DNA from: CAVUCH01 sp963739995
Lineage (GTDB): Bacteria; Acidobacteriota; Vicinamibacteria; Vicinamibacterales; JAENWD01
Assembly (NCBI GenBank): GCA_963739995.1
Contig: CAVUCH010000001.1
Span: 62,001-126,000, forward strand
DNA: 64,000 nt
Direction: 5' to 3'
Shown in pieces: positions 35,640 through 44,809 of this stretch; the first letter of the stretch is position 1; every line of letters starts with the position of its first letter. The notes below the pieces were generated by a model. That model was not told the DNA's origin, made no database searches, and saw nothing but the letters and a program-made list of their open reading frames with translations. The position numbers and the translations under genes were made by a program.

Positions 35640-37067
35640 ATGGCGGTCACACGGAGCGTTCTGATTGTCCTTGCGGTTGCTGCTGGCGTGGTCGATTCCG
35701 CGTCTGCGCAACAGGCGCAGTCGAAAGCCGCGGTTGCCGGAACCGACCTGCGGCAGATCAGTCGCACCCTCGAGGGGCTGAGCGACCGCGTCGGGCCGTC
35801 AATCGTCCAGGTGTTCGCCGTCGGGTACGCGCCGCCGTCGGACGCGAGCGAGGAACGGTCGCTGCTGACCCAGCAGCGGAGCACCGGTTCGGGCGTCATC
35901 CTCGATCCCGAGGGCTACATCGTCACCAACGCCCACGTCGTGCAGGGCGCGTACAAGGTCCAGGTGCAGCTGGCCGCTCCGAGACGGGGCGCCTCGCGAT
36001 CGATCGTGGGTCCACGCCCCCGCGTCATCGGCGCGCAAATCGTCGCCATCGACGAGGAGACGGACCTGTCCGTACTGAAGGTAGACGAGAAGGCGCTGCC
36101 GGCCCTGGAGCTGGCAGATTCGGACTCTGTCCGACCAGGACAGCTGGTGCTCGCGTTCGGCAGCCCGCTCGGTCTGGACAGCTCGGTGACGCTGGGCGTC
36201 GTGAGCGCCGTCGCACGGCAGCTCGAACCCGACGATCCGATGATCTACATCCAGACGGACGCGTCCATCAATCCGGGCAACAGTGGGGGGCCGCTCGTGG
36301 ATACGGATGGGCGCGTCGTGGGGATCAATACTTTGATCCTGTCGCAGTCGGGCGGAAACGAGGGGCTCGGGTTTGCCGCGCCCAGCAACATCGTCCGCAA
36401 CATCTTCGATCAGGTGCGAAAGTACGGGCGCGTGCGCCGCGGCGAAATTGGCGTGCGCGCCCAGACGATCACGCCTTCGCTTGCCGAAGGGCTGAAGCTG
36501 CCGCGCGACTGGGGGGTCGTGCTGGGCGACGTGAACCCGGCCGGCCCTGCCGCAAAGGCCGGCATCGAACCGGGAGATATCGTCGCGACTCTCGACGGCA
36601 AACCGATGGAGAACGGCCGGCAGCTCCAGGTGAACCTGTACGGACGCGGAATCGGGGACGTGGTGACGCTGCAGATCCTCCGGGGCTCCCGCACCGTCGA
36701 TGTCCCCGTGACCGTGATCGAGCGCGGCGATGATCCGAACCGCTTCGCCGGGATGGTTCGTCCCGAAGACCACCTGATCAAGCGCCTGGGAATTCTCGGC
36801 CTGACGTTCAGCCGCCCCCTCGCCCAGCTCCTTCCCGACCTGCGCGTGGCGTCCGGCGTCGTCGTAGCGGCGGCCTCCCGCACCGGACCACCGGCGTGGG
36901 AAGGCGAACTGCAGCCAGGCGATGTGATCCATGCGGTGAACCGTACGCTCGTCACCGACATTGCGGCGCTGAGGACAGCGGTCGACGGGCTCAAGGTCGG
37001 TGAGGCGCTGGTGGTGCACGTCGAGCGGGGAGGCGAGATGCTCTTCCTGGCGGGGCGGGTCGAATAG
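35640..37067 (+). CDS. HtrA/DegP-like periplasmic serine protease with two PDZ domains
   Basis: About 475 residues. A signal peptide (RSVLIVLAVAAGVVDSASAQ) leads to a trypsin-like domain with catalytic His in YIVTNAHVVQG, Asp in DEETDLSVLKVDE and Ser in INPGNSGGPLVDTDGRV. PDZ1 (near 36440-36720) and PDZ2 (near 36780-37060; GELQPGDVIHAVN) follow. It degrades or refolds damaged envelope proteins. ATG 35640 is chosen because the signal peptide begins there; an upstream in-frame start adds a basic stretch. The histidine kinase gene follows 24 bases on. Confidence 0.9.
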   Translation: MAVTRSVLIVLAVAAGVVDSASAQQAQSKAAVAGTDLRQISRTLEGLSDRVGPSIVQVFAVGYAPPSDASEERSLLTQQRSTGSGVILDPEGYIVTNAHVVQGAYKVQVQLAAPRRGASRSIVGPRPRVIGAQIVAIDEETDLSVLKVDEKALPALELADSDSVRPGQLVLAFGSPLGLDSSVTLGVVSAVARQLEPDDPMIYIQTDASINPGNSGGPLVDTDGRVVGINTLILSQSGGNEGLGFAAPSNIVRNIFDQVRKYGRVRRGEIGVRAQTITPSLAEGLKLPRDWGVVLGDVNPAGPAAKAGIEPGDIVATLDGKPMENGRQLQVNLYGRGIGDVVTLQILRGSRTVDVPVTVIERGDDPNRFAGMVRPEDHLIKRLGILGLTFSRPLAQLLPDLRVASGVVVAAASRTGPPAWEGELQPGDVIHAVNRTLVTDIAALRTAVDGLKVGEALVVHVERGGEMLFLAGRVE

Positions 37068-37091
37068 GTCGACGCGGAGGCGCGTACGTCA

Positions 37092-37889
37092 ATGGGCGAA
37101 CGGGACACCAGTATCGGGCCGCTCACCCCCGAGCAGCTGGCCCAGATCAATCGGCTGGCTACGGTGGCGCGATTTGTCTCCGCGCTGGCGCATGAGCTCA
37201 ACAACTCGCTGCAGGTCATGGGCGGGCTCATCGAGCTGCTCGCCGAGCGCGACGATCTGCCACAGGACGCGCTGCTGCGAATCGAGCGCATCGGCGCACA
37301 CGCCGACCAGGCAGGCGGCAAAATCAAGCAGGTCGTCAGCTTTGTGCGCGCGCCCGCGGCATCGCCCGCCCGAGTGGATCTCGCCGCGATCGTCGACCGC
37401 GCGCTGGTCTTGCGTTCGTACGAGCTGGAACGGGCGGGCATCCGAACCGTGCGCGCAGTCACGACGGAGCTGTTCGCGGTGCGTGGCAGCGCGCGCGATC
37501 TCGAGCAGGCTGTGCTGAACCTGCTGGCGAACGCCCAGGAGGCGCTTGCCGCTGCGGAAACACGCGAGCTGCGCATCGGGATGACACGTATTGACCGGCG
37601 CGTCCGCCTGTCTGTGACGGACACTGGTCCGGGCGTACCCTCGGAACTGCGACAGCGGATTTTCGAACCGTTCTTCACGACGCACCCCGCGAGCGGAGCG
37701 GTCGGCCTCGGCCTCACCGTGGCGGCACACACGGCCGCGGCGCACGCCGGACGCCTCTCCCTGCTGGACCAGGGACCGGGCGCGACGTTCGTGCTCGATC
37801 TGCCGCAGGAGACGGAAGACAGCCCGCGACCCGCGGACGGTCACGAAGACGGTGTGATCACAACCTTCCGGAATGTCACCGGCCCGTGA
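37092..37889 (+). CDS. soluble histidine kinase without a sensor domain
   Basis: A 265-residue cytoplasmic kinase. The phospho-acceptor His is in FVSALAHELNNSLQVMGGLI, then N-box LNLLANAQEALA, G1 DTGPGVPSEL, F-box FEPFFTT and G2 GAVGLGLTVAAH. It starts only about 28 residues before the H-box, so there is no input domain; it must be told its state by a partner. It is probably co-transcribed with the protease. Its 3' end overlaps the convergent DUF1080 gene by 49 bases. No receiver is encoded nearby. Confidence 0.88.
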   Translation: MGERDTSIGPLTPEQLAQINRLATVARFVSALAHELNNSLQVMGGLIELLAERDDLPQDALLRIERIGAHADQAGGKIKQVVSFVRAPAASPARVDLAAIVDRALVLRSYELERAGIRTVRAVTTELFAVRGSARDLEQAVLNLLANAQEALAAAETRELRIGMTRIDRRVRLSVTDTGPGVPSELRQRIFEPFFTTHPASGAVGLGLTVAAHTAAAHAGRLSLLDQGPGATFVLDLPQETEDSPRPADGHEDGVITTFRNVTGP

Positions 37890-38800
37890 TCCCCCTGCAG
37901 CAGGATAGGACCGGCGTCACCTTCGTTGCTGTCGAGTGCGCCTCCGGTGATCCCGGGAATGAGCTCGTTGTCGATGATTGTCTTTCCATTGAGCGCAACG
38001 GTGATCCGCCGGCCGATCAGCGTGATGTCGTATGACTGCGGCTGGCCGGCTTTGAGGGTGGCGTCGGTGTAGGGCCGCAGGAACCCGTAGACGCCACCCA
38101 TGCGCAACGCGTCAGTCGCCCGTCCCGCATCGTCCTGGATCTGCACCTCGTAGCGGCCGCGCAGGTAGATGCCACTGTTGCTGCCCGGCGGATAGCTGAA
38201 CTCGACGTGCAGCTTGAAGTCGGAGAACGTCCGCTCGCTGATGATGTCGACGCACTTGGGGGAGTTCATCAGCGCGCCGTCCTCGACCTTCCAGCAGGTG
38301 GCCTGCGAGCCGCGCTGGCGCCACCCCGCCGTGCTCTTGCCATCGAACAGGTCGATCGCCGCGCCCCATGTCGGTGCGGTATCGCGCAGCAGCGCGGGCG
38401 CGCGCACCCCGGTCCAGGTGATCGACGTGCCGTCGGGGGCCTTGGTGGTGCCTTCCAGCCGATCTCCTGTCAACCTTCCCGTGAACACCAGATCCGCCTG
38501 CTGCTTCTCGTACTGCGGCGCAACGGCGAACTCCAGTGTGCCCTCGCGGTATTCGACCCGCGTGAGGTTGCGCGAGCTGCCGGACTGTCCGACGAAGCGG
38601 CCCTGCAGTTGTGTTTCCTTTCGCAGGTGAATCTCCACCCAGGAGGGGTACTCGGCGGCCGCACCCTTCACGGTCAGGTCCCATCGACCAAGAATTGGAT
38701 CGGCGAACCCCGTTTTTGGTTCCTGCCCCTCGATCAGAGTGGCGCAGGCGAGGACGACGGCGACAACGAGCAGGGCTGCCGAGCGAAGAGAGCGGAACAT
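37841..38800 (-). CDS. DUF1080 (3-keto-disaccharide hydrolase) domain protein, secreted
   Basis: A 319-residue protein. The signal peptide is SLRSAALLVVAVVLACATLIEG. An N-terminal beta domain (about 30-130, PILGRWDLTVKGAAAEYPSW) precedes the DUF1080 concanavalin-like domain: LFDGKSTAGWRQRG, WKVEDGALMNSP, DFKLHVEFSYPPGSNSGIYL and RGRYEVQIQDDAG. The family acts on keto-glycosides or binds sugars in the periplasm; it is expanded in Acidobacteriota and Planctomycetota. It overlaps the convergent kinase gene by 49 bases. Confidence 0.9.
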   Translation of the reverse strand: MFRSLRSAALLVVAVVLACATLIEGQEPKTGFADPILGRWDLTVKGAAAEYPSWVEIHLRKETQLQGRFVGQSGSSRNLTRVEYREGTLEFAVAPQYEKQQADLVFTGRLTGDRLEGTTKAPDGTSITWTGVRAPALLRDTAPTWGAAIDLFDGKSTAGWRQRGSQATCWKVEDGALMNSPKCVDIISERTFSDFKLHVEFSYPPGSNSGIYLRGRYEVQIQDDAGRATDALRMGGVYGFLRPYTDATLKAGQPQSYDITLIGRRITVALNGKTIIDNELIPGITGGALDSNEGDAGPILLQGDHGPVTFRKVVITPSS

Positions 38801-38832
38801 CGATGCCTCCAGATTGAGCGTGGGATTGATGG

Positions 38833-40212
38833 CTACCGTCCTCGTGCCGGTCCCCGGCCGCTTCCGCCGCCTTGCCGCCCACGGGTACCGGCGCCCTGGG
38901 GATGACGCGGGGGATGCGACGGGTGTTCACGTCGTGGAGGACGGTCCCCGCGCGCGTGGTCGGGGCGCGCCCGCTGCCCCTCCCCTCGTCCGGATCGTGC
39001 GCCCTGCGAGCGCGGCCGCTCTCCCGCGCGGCGCTGGCGGATGGCCGCAATGCGCTGGGCCAGGGGCACCTCCAGCGAGTCAGCCCTCGCAGAGTAGTCG
39101 AAGCCGGGCAGCGTCACGCGCGGCAGTCGCTTGCCGACCGCCTTCTCGATGGCCTGCAGGTCCGGCTCTTCTTCGGGCGAGACGAATGTGAACGCGTCGC
39201 CCGTGGCCTCGGCTCGAGCCGTGCGGCCGACGCGGTGGATGTAATCATCCGGCACCGCAGGGACATCGAAGTTGACGACATGGCCGAGTGCTTCGACGTC
39301 AATCCCGCGCGCCGCAATGTCAGTAGCGACGAGCACCCGGTACCGCCCCGACTTGAACCCCTCGAGCGCCTCGGTCCTCCGCCCTTGCGAGCGGTTGCCG
39401 TGAATGCGCTCGGCGGAAATCCCGTGTGCCACCAGGTGGGCCGCGAGCCGGTTCGCGCGGTGCTTCGTCCGCGTGAACACCAGCGCTTCCTGCATCTCGC
39501 CGCCGCGCAGCAGCGCAAGCAGGAGCACTGACTTGAGCCGTTGTTCCACCGGATAGACGGCCTGCGTGATCCCGACGGCAGGCGCCGACTGTCGCTGCAG
39601 ATTGATCGTGACGGGGTCGCGGAGCAGCTCACGTGTGAGCGCGGCAATCGGCGCCGGCATCGTGGCGCTGAAGAACAGTGTCTGCCGCCGCTCGGGGACG
39701 TGGCGCAACACCCGTCGGATGTCGGGCAGGAACCCCATGTCGAGCATCCGGTCCGCCTCGTCGAGCACGAGGTACTGGACGCCCGTCAGCTTGGCGTACG
39801 GGTGCCGGAAGTGGTCGAGCAGCCGCCCGGGGGTCGCGATCATGACGTCGGCGCCGCTGCGAAACGCGTGCTCCTGCGGGCCCATCGAGACGCCGCCGTA
39901 CACCGCGGCCCCGGTGATGGGCGTGTGCACGGCCACATCGTTGAGCGCCTGGAGAATCTGTGCGGCAAGCTCGCGGGTCGGGGTGATGACGAGGGCGCGG
40001 GTCGTGCCCCGCGGCTTATCCATGAGCTGCTGCAGGATTGGCAGGAGGAAGGCGAACGTCTTGCCGCTGCCCGTCATCGCGCAGGCGAGCACGTCGCGAC
40101 CGGCGAGCGCCGGGGGGATGGCGTCAGCCTGGATCGGCGTGGGCCGGACGAAGCCGAGGTCCTTGAGGCCCTTGAGAAGGAGCGGGTGCAGCGGAAGCGT
40201 CGCAAACGGCAT
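38833..40212 (-). CDS. rhlE: DEAD-box RNA helicase RhlE-like
   Basis: About 459 residues. The Q motif is GFVRPTPIQADAIPPALAG, motif I AMTGSGKTFAFLLP, motif Ia PTRELAAQ, motif II VLDEADRMLDMGF, motif III FSATMP, motif V ATDIAARGID and motif VI HRVGRTARAEATG. The tail after about residue 390 is a basic Arg/Gly-rich stretch (SGRGEGQRARPDHARG) used by such helicases to bind RNA. It unwinds structured RNA in ribosome assembly and decay. ATG 40212 (MPFATLPLHP) is preferred over a TTG five codons upstream. Confidence 0.93.
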   Translation of the reverse strand: MPFATLPLHPLLLKGLKDLGFVRPTPIQADAIPPALAGRDVLACAMTGSGKTFAFLLPILQQLMDKPRGTTRALVITPTRELAAQILQALNDVAVHTPITGAAVYGGVSMGPQEHAFRSGADVMIATPGRLLDHFRHPYAKLTGVQYLVLDEADRMLDMGFLPDIRRVLRHVPERRQTLFFSATMPAPIAALTRELLRDPVTINLQRQSAPAVGITQAVYPVEQRLKSVLLLALLRGGEMQEALVFTRTKHRANRLAAHLVAHGISAERIHGNRSQGRRTEALEGFKSGRYRVLVATDIAARGIDVEALGHVVNFDVPAVPDDYIHRVGRTARAEATGDAFTFVSPEEEPDLQAIEKAVGKRLPRVTLPGFDYSARADSLEVPLAQRIAAIRQRRAGERPRSQGARSGRGEGQRARPDHARGDRPPRREHPSHPPRHPQGAGTRGRQGGGSGRGPARGR

Positions 40213-40351
40213 CCGCACAGGGTACAACGAACCGTGGCCCGGCCGGGCCCATCAGCCGGACGGCCGAACCCGATTGACATGGAGTCTCGGCCGCCCGCGC
40301 GGTGAAGCGCCGGCGCGTGAGCCACGGGTCGTCAGGGTTGCAGGCGCGCGC

Positions 40352-40786
40352 CTATGACGGCGAAACACCGCTCCAGTGGTCGTGGTCGAACGAGTCCCCG
40401 TTTGCCGAGGCCCAATCCGTCGCTGCCACGACCGCCGTCTCGAAGGCTGCCTGGCCATGGAAAATCTGGGCGACACGCTCGTCAGCAAAACCCAGCATGG
40501 CGGGGCCGGCGGCGGTCATCCCGGCCAGCAGGACATCGACCCAGCCATGGGTCCTGAAGCTCACCGCGCGGACCATGCCTCCGGGGTAGTCGGTCAGCAT
40601 CGCCAGCCCGAGCACCGCCGCGCCATTGGCGTAGGCGAGGGCCGCTGCACGAGGATGGTCGTGGCGCAGGTATGCGCCAAGGCCGAAAAACGAGGCTGCG
40701 GTCGCGTAGTCGATCACCGCGTGCGCAGACGCATCAATCATTTTCGGTACGTTGCCGGTGGCCGGCAGCAGATTCTGGTTCTCCAT
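40352..40786 (-). CDS. small polytopic membrane protein
   Basis: A 144-residue protein. MENQNLLPATGNVPKMIDAS is followed by four hydrophobic segments such as HAVIDYATAASFFGLGAYLR, AALAYANGAAVLGLAMLTDY and WVDVLLAGMTAAGPAMLGFA. The layout resembles SPW-repeat or DUF-type four-helix proteins, but I do not assign a family. GGAGG seven bases before the ATG decides the start, although the frame stays open further upstream. Function is unknown. Confidence 0.75.
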   Translation of the reverse strand: MENQNLLPATGNVPKMIDASAHAVIDYATAASFFGLGAYLRHDHPRAAALAYANGAAVLGLAMLTDYPGGMVRAVSFRTHGWVDVLLAGMTAAGPAMLGFADERVAQIFHGQAAFETAVVAATDWASANGDSFDHDHWSGVSPS

Positions 40787-40986
40787 TCGTGCCTCCGCTC
40801 CCCCAGGCGCAAAACAAACGCCAGCTGCGCCCAGCTCTGGCGTCTCCGGCTGAGCGCAGACCTCGTCTGTATGCGGTGGCACGTTCGATCGGCACCGCCC
40901 TCGTCGTGGAGAGGGCCGGCACTCGGGTTCTGTGATGATGCGTCCCGGCAGGCGCGGCAGTGCAGCGGCTGCGTCGCCGGCCGCCT

Positions 40987-42045
40987 CTAGGACGCCTTGG
41001 GGGAGTCCTCCCGCGCTGAGACGAAGACGTCTTCGCCGGAGGCGATTGGGGCGGCGCGGTAGCGATCCTGCGTGAGCTCGGCGCGCACCGAGTCTCCCCA
41101 CTCGGTCAGCAGCTCCACTTTCACCAGCGGTCCCGCCGGGTTGACGCGGACGACGCGTGCGCGGAAGCTGCCGCCGGCCGGCCTGTCCGCGTGGAGATCG
41201 AGCAGGTGGGGTCGAATGTACACCGCCGCGTGTCCGTCTTCGTCTGGGTTCGTGCCGGCGGGCAGCGGCACCTCGAGACCCCCAACGAGCGCGCGGTCGC
41301 CTTGTATCCGCCCGTGAAACAGGTTCACGTCACCCAGGAACCGATGGACGAACGGCGTCCTCGGCGAGTGGTAGACCTCGTCGGGCGTGCCCTCCTGCTC
41401 AATCCGTCCGTTGTTCATCACCACGACGCGGTCCGAGAGTTCCAGCGCCTCTTCCTGATCGTGCGTGACGAAAACGCTTGTCACGTGCAGCTCGTCGTGG
41501 AGCCGCCGGAGCCAGCGCCGCAGATCTTTCCGTACCCTGGCATCCAGCGCCCCGAAGGGCTCGTCCAGGAGCAGCACCTTGGGCTCGACCGCCAGCGCGC
41601 GCGCGAGCGCCACTCGCTGACGCTGGCCGCCCGAGAGCTGCGACGGGTACCGCTCCGCGAGCCCATCGAGCTGCACGAGCGCGAGCAGCTCACCGACGCG
41701 GTCGCGGATGCTGCGCTCCGGCGGGCGCTCACGGCGCGGGCGCACGCGGAGGCCGAAGGCGATGTTCTCGAATATCGTGAGGTGGTTGAACAGCGCGTAG
41801 TGCTGAAAGACGAATCCCACGCGACGGCGCTGCGTCGGCTGGCGCGTGGTGTCGACGCCATCGAGGTACACGGCGCCCTGATCCGGGTGCTCGAGGCCGG
41901 CGATGATGCGCAACAGCGTCGTCTTGCCGGACCCTGAGGGCCCCAGCAACCCCACGAGCTGCCCGGGCTCCACCGTCAGGTCGATGCCGTCGAGTGCCTG
42001 GTAGCTGCCAAACCGATGACTGATTCCCCTCGCTTCGATGCTCAT
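40987..42045 (-). CDS. cysA: sulfate/thiosulfate ABC transporter ATP-binding protein
   Basis: A 352-residue ATPase. Walker A is LLGPSGSGKTTLLRIIAGLE, Q-loop FVFQHYALFNHLTIFENIAF, signature LSGGQRQRVALARALAVEP, Walker B VLLLDEPFGALD and H-loop VTHDQEEALEL. The TOBE-like C-terminus (HGRIQGDRALVGGLEVPL and YIRPHLLDLHADR) is typical of CysA. ATG 42045 overlaps the cysW stop by four bases. It is the last gene of the sulfate operon and energises CysTW. Confidence 0.94.
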   Translation of the reverse strand: MSIEARGISHRFGSYQALDGIDLTVEPGQLVGLLGPSGSGKTTLLRIIAGLEHPDQGAVYLDGVDTTRQPTQRRRVGFVFQHYALFNHLTIFENIAFGLRVRPRRERPPERSIRDRVGELLALVQLDGLAERYPSQLSGGQRQRVALARALAVEPKVLLLDEPFGALDARVRKDLRRWLRRLHDELHVTSVFVTHDQEEALELSDRVVVMNNGRIEQEGTPDEVYHSPRTPFVHRFLGDVNLFHGRIQGDRALVGGLEVPLPAGTNPDEDGHAAVYIRPHLLDLHADRPAGGSFRARVVRVNPAGPLVKVELLTEWGDSVRAELTQDRYRAAPIASGEDVFVSAREDSPKAS

Positions 42046-42911
42046 ACCTGCTCCAAGTCGACCACCGCCGGCGCAGCGCCGACGGCGGACCGCCACTCGA
42101 CGATCGATCGTGCGATGAGAGTGAGGAGCGCGATCGCCGTCAGCAGCGATGCGACCGCGAAGGCTGCGGTGAAGTTGTACTCGTTGTAGAGAATCTCCAC
42201 GTGCAGCGGAATCGTGTTCGTCTGCCCGCGAATGTGGCCGGACACCACCGAGACCGCCCCGAATTCACCGACTGCGCGCGCGGTGAGCAGCACGGTGCCG
42301 TAGAGGAGTCCCCAGCGAATGTTCGGGAGCGTCACGCGCCGGAACATCTGCCATCCGCCTGCGCCGAGCGCGAGCGCCGCCTCCTCGGCGTCAGCGCCCT
42401 GCTCCTGCATGACGGGGATCAGCTCGCGCGCCACGAACGGGACCGTGATGAACAGCGTGGCCAGCACGATCCCGGGCACCGCGAAGATGATCTGGATGTC
42501 GTGTTCGGCCAGCCATGGTCCGAAGAATCCCTGGCCGCCGAACAACAAGACGAATACGAGCCCCGACACGACCGGTGAGACGGCAAATGGCAGGTCGATG
42601 AGCGTGACGAGCACCCGCTTGCCGCTGAACTCGAACCGGGCGATTGCCCACGCCGCCGCCACGCCGAACACCAGGTTCAGCGGCACCACGCAGATAGCCG
42701 TCAACAACGTCAGCCGCACCGCGCTGAGCGCCTCGGGTTCCGTGATGGCGCGCCAGTACACCGCCATGCCCTCGGCGAAGGCCTGTGTGAAGACCGCTGC
42801 CAGGGGGACGAAGAGAAACAGCGTCAGAAAGGCCAACGCCACTGTCCAGAGCAGCGCCGGCACGAGCCGCCTCCCACTGGCCCCGGGGCGCCGTTCGATG
42901 GGTCTGTGCAT
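42042..42911 (-). CDS. cysW: sulfate ABC transporter permease CysW
   Basis: A 289-residue inner-membrane permease with six helices. Family segments are TQAFAEGMAVYWRAITEPEA, NLVFGVAAAWAIARFEFSGK, LIDLPFAVSPVVSGLVFVLL and the EAA loop EEAALALGAGGWQMFRRVTL. AVGEFGAVSVVSGHIRGQTN near the C-terminus is diagnostic for CysW. It works with CysT, CysA and the binding protein. The cysT stop lies nine bases upstream. Confidence 0.93.
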   Translation of the reverse strand: MHRPIERRPGASGRRLVPALLWTVALAFLTLFLFVPLAAVFTQAFAEGMAVYWRAITEPEALSAVRLTLLTAICVVPLNLVFGVAAAWAIARFEFSGKRVLVTLIDLPFAVSPVVSGLVFVLLFGGQGFFGPWLAEHDIQIIFAVPGIVLATLFITVPFVARELIPVMQEQGADAEEAALALGAGGWQMFRRVTLPNIRWGLLYGTVLLTARAVGEFGAVSVVSGHIRGQTNTIPLHVEILYNEYNFTAAFAVASLLTAIALLTLIARSIVEWRSAVGAAPAVVDLEQV

Positions 42912-42920
42912 GATCGGGAC

Positions 42921-43744
42921 TCAGGCTGTGCGCCGGCGGCTCCACGCGTGGAGGCTGTTGGTCCCGACCAGCAGCAGAAACGAGAGCACCAGCATGGTCG
43001 ACGCAAGCGCCGTCGCACCTGCATAGTCGTACTGTTCCAGCTTCGTCATGATCAGCAGCGTGGTGATCTCGGTTCGCATCGGCAGGTTCCCGGCGATGAA
43101 GACCACGGACCCGTACTCGCCGAGGGCGCGGGCGAACGCGAGGGTGAAGCCCGTCAGCATCGCCGGCACGATCGTCGGGAGAATCACGCGGCCGAACACC
43201 TGGGCGCGCGTCGCGCCCAGGCTGATGGCCGCCTCTTCGACCTCGGGGTTCAGATCCTGTAGCACCGGCTGAACCGTTCGAACCACGAAGGGCAGCCCGA
43301 TGAACGTCAGCGCGATGACGATGCCGAGCGGGGTGAAGGCAACGGGAACCCCGAGCGGCTCGAGCAGCCGGCCCACCCAGCCGTTCTTCGCGTAAACGGA
43401 CGTCAGTGCAATCCCGGCGACCGCCGTCGGCAAGGCAAAGGGGAGATCGACCATTGCATCGATCAGCCGGCGTCCCGGTATCGGGTATCGCACAAGGACC
43501 CATGCGACGAGCACCCCGAACACGACGTTCACCGTCGCGCCGATCGCTGATGCGCCGATGGTGAGGCGATACGACGCGAGCGCCCGCGGCGTGGTCACGA
43601 TCTCCCAGAACTGCCGGGCGTGAGCGTTGCCGTCTTCACGAACACGCCGCAGAGCGGAATCAGGACGAGCAGGGACAGGTAGAACACCGTGAGCCCGAGC
43701 GTCGGCCCAAAGCCGGGCAGCGCGTTCCGTCGTGCCTTGGTCAT
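42921..43744 (-). pseudogene. cysT: sulfate ABC transporter permease CysT, single-base frameshift
   Basis: The expected 274-residue permease is split. The first frame from ATG 43744 gives MTKARRNALPGFGPTLGL, LSLLVLIPLCGVFVKTATLT and then stops; the second gives FWEIVTTPRALASYRLTIGA and continues through LPTAVAGIALTSVYAKNGWV and ALGEYGSVVFIAGNLPMRTE to the end. Adding one base to the CCC/GGG run at 43616-43618 restores TLTPRQFWEIV. The length of 824 bases is 3n+2, matching one lost base. Everything else is intact and the rest of the operon is complete, so a homopolymer sequencing error is likely. Confidence 0.85.
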
Positions 43745-43764
43745 CGTCCAGTCATCGAGTCGGG

Positions 43765-44799
43765 CTACGTCCCAGGCTGATAGATCTGATCGAAGACGCC
43801 GCCATCGCCGAAGTGCGTCTTCTGTGCCTTCGCCCACCCACCGAAGACCTTGTCCACGGTGAACAGCCGGAGTTCAGGAAACTGCTTCACATATCGTGCA
43901 CGGACGGGCTCGGATCGGGGGCGGTAATAGTGCTTCGCCGCAATCTCCTGGCCTTCGGGGGAGTACAGAAACTCCAGATACGCCTGCGCGACCTTCCGCG
44001 TCCCGCGGCGGTCGACGACCTTGTCGACCACGGCCACCGGCGGTTCGGCGAGTATCGAGACCGAGGGAGCGATGATCTCGAAATCACCCTTCCCGAGTTT
44101 CTCCACGGCCAGCAGGGCCTCGTTCTCCCACGCGACCAGCACGTCGCCGATGCCGCGCTGCACGAACGTCGTCGTCGATCCCCGCGCACCCGAGTCGAGC
44201 ACGGGCACGTTTCGATAGAGCTTGGCCACGAAGTCACGCGCGCGCGACTCGTCGCCCTTTGACTGTTCGAGCGCGTACCCCCACGCCGCCAGGTAGTTCC
44301 AGCGCGCACCACCGGAGGTCTTCGGGTTGGGCGTGATGACCGATACACCCGGGCGGACGAGGTCGTTCCAGTCCTTGATGCCCTTCGGGTTGCCTCTGCG
44401 CACGAGCAGCACGATCGCTGACGTGTAGGGACTGCTGTTCTGCGGGAGCCGCGCCTGCCAGTCCCGCGCGATCAGGCGGCCGATGTCACGGATCGCGTCG
44501 ATGTCGTATGCCAGTGCCAGGGTCACGATGTCGGCCTGCAAACCGTCGATGACCGCACGTGCCTGCTTCCCCGATCCCCCGTGCGACTGGTTGATGGTGA
44601 CGGTCTGGCCGGTCTTCGACTTCCAGCCCGTCGCAAACGCCGCGTTGACGTCCTGATACAACTCGCGCGTCGGGTCGTACGACACGTTCAGCAAGGTGAT
44701 GGCCGCCTGCGCCTGAAGCGGGCCGGCCGGCGGGACGACCGACCATACGATTGCCGCCGCGGCAATCCACAGAAAAACACCTCGAATTGCGGGTTTCAT
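43765..44799 (-). CDS. sbp: periplasmic sulfate-binding protein
   Basis: A 344-residue solute-binding protein. The signal peptide (FLWIAAAAIVWSVVPPAGPL) precedes LLNVSYDPTRELYQDVNAAF, INQSHGGSGKQARAVIDGL, DIVTLALAYDIDAI and ITPNPKTSGGARWNYLAAWG, the ligand loops of the Sbp/CysP family. It delivers sulfate to CysTWA. ATG 44799 is preceded by AGGAGG nine bases upstream, which decides the start. It lies between the porin and cysT genes. Confidence 0.94.
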   Translation of the reverse strand: MKPAIRGVFLWIAAAAIVWSVVPPAGPLQAQAAITLLNVSYDPTRELYQDVNAAFATGWKSKTGQTVTINQSHGGSGKQARAVIDGLQADIVTLALAYDIDAIRDIGRLIARDWQARLPQNSSPYTSAIVLLVRRGNPKGIKDWNDLVRPGVSVITPNPKTSGGARWNYLAAWGYALEQSKGDESRARDFVAKLYRNVPVLDSGARGSTTTFVQRGIGDVLVAWENEALLAVEKLGKGDFEIIAPSVSILAEPPVAVVDKVVDRRGTRKVAQAYLEFLYSPEGQEIAAKHYYRPRSEPVRARYVKQFPELRLFTVDKVFGGWAKAQKTHFGDGGVFDQIYQPGT

Positions 44800-44809
44800 G
44801 ACCAGCCTC

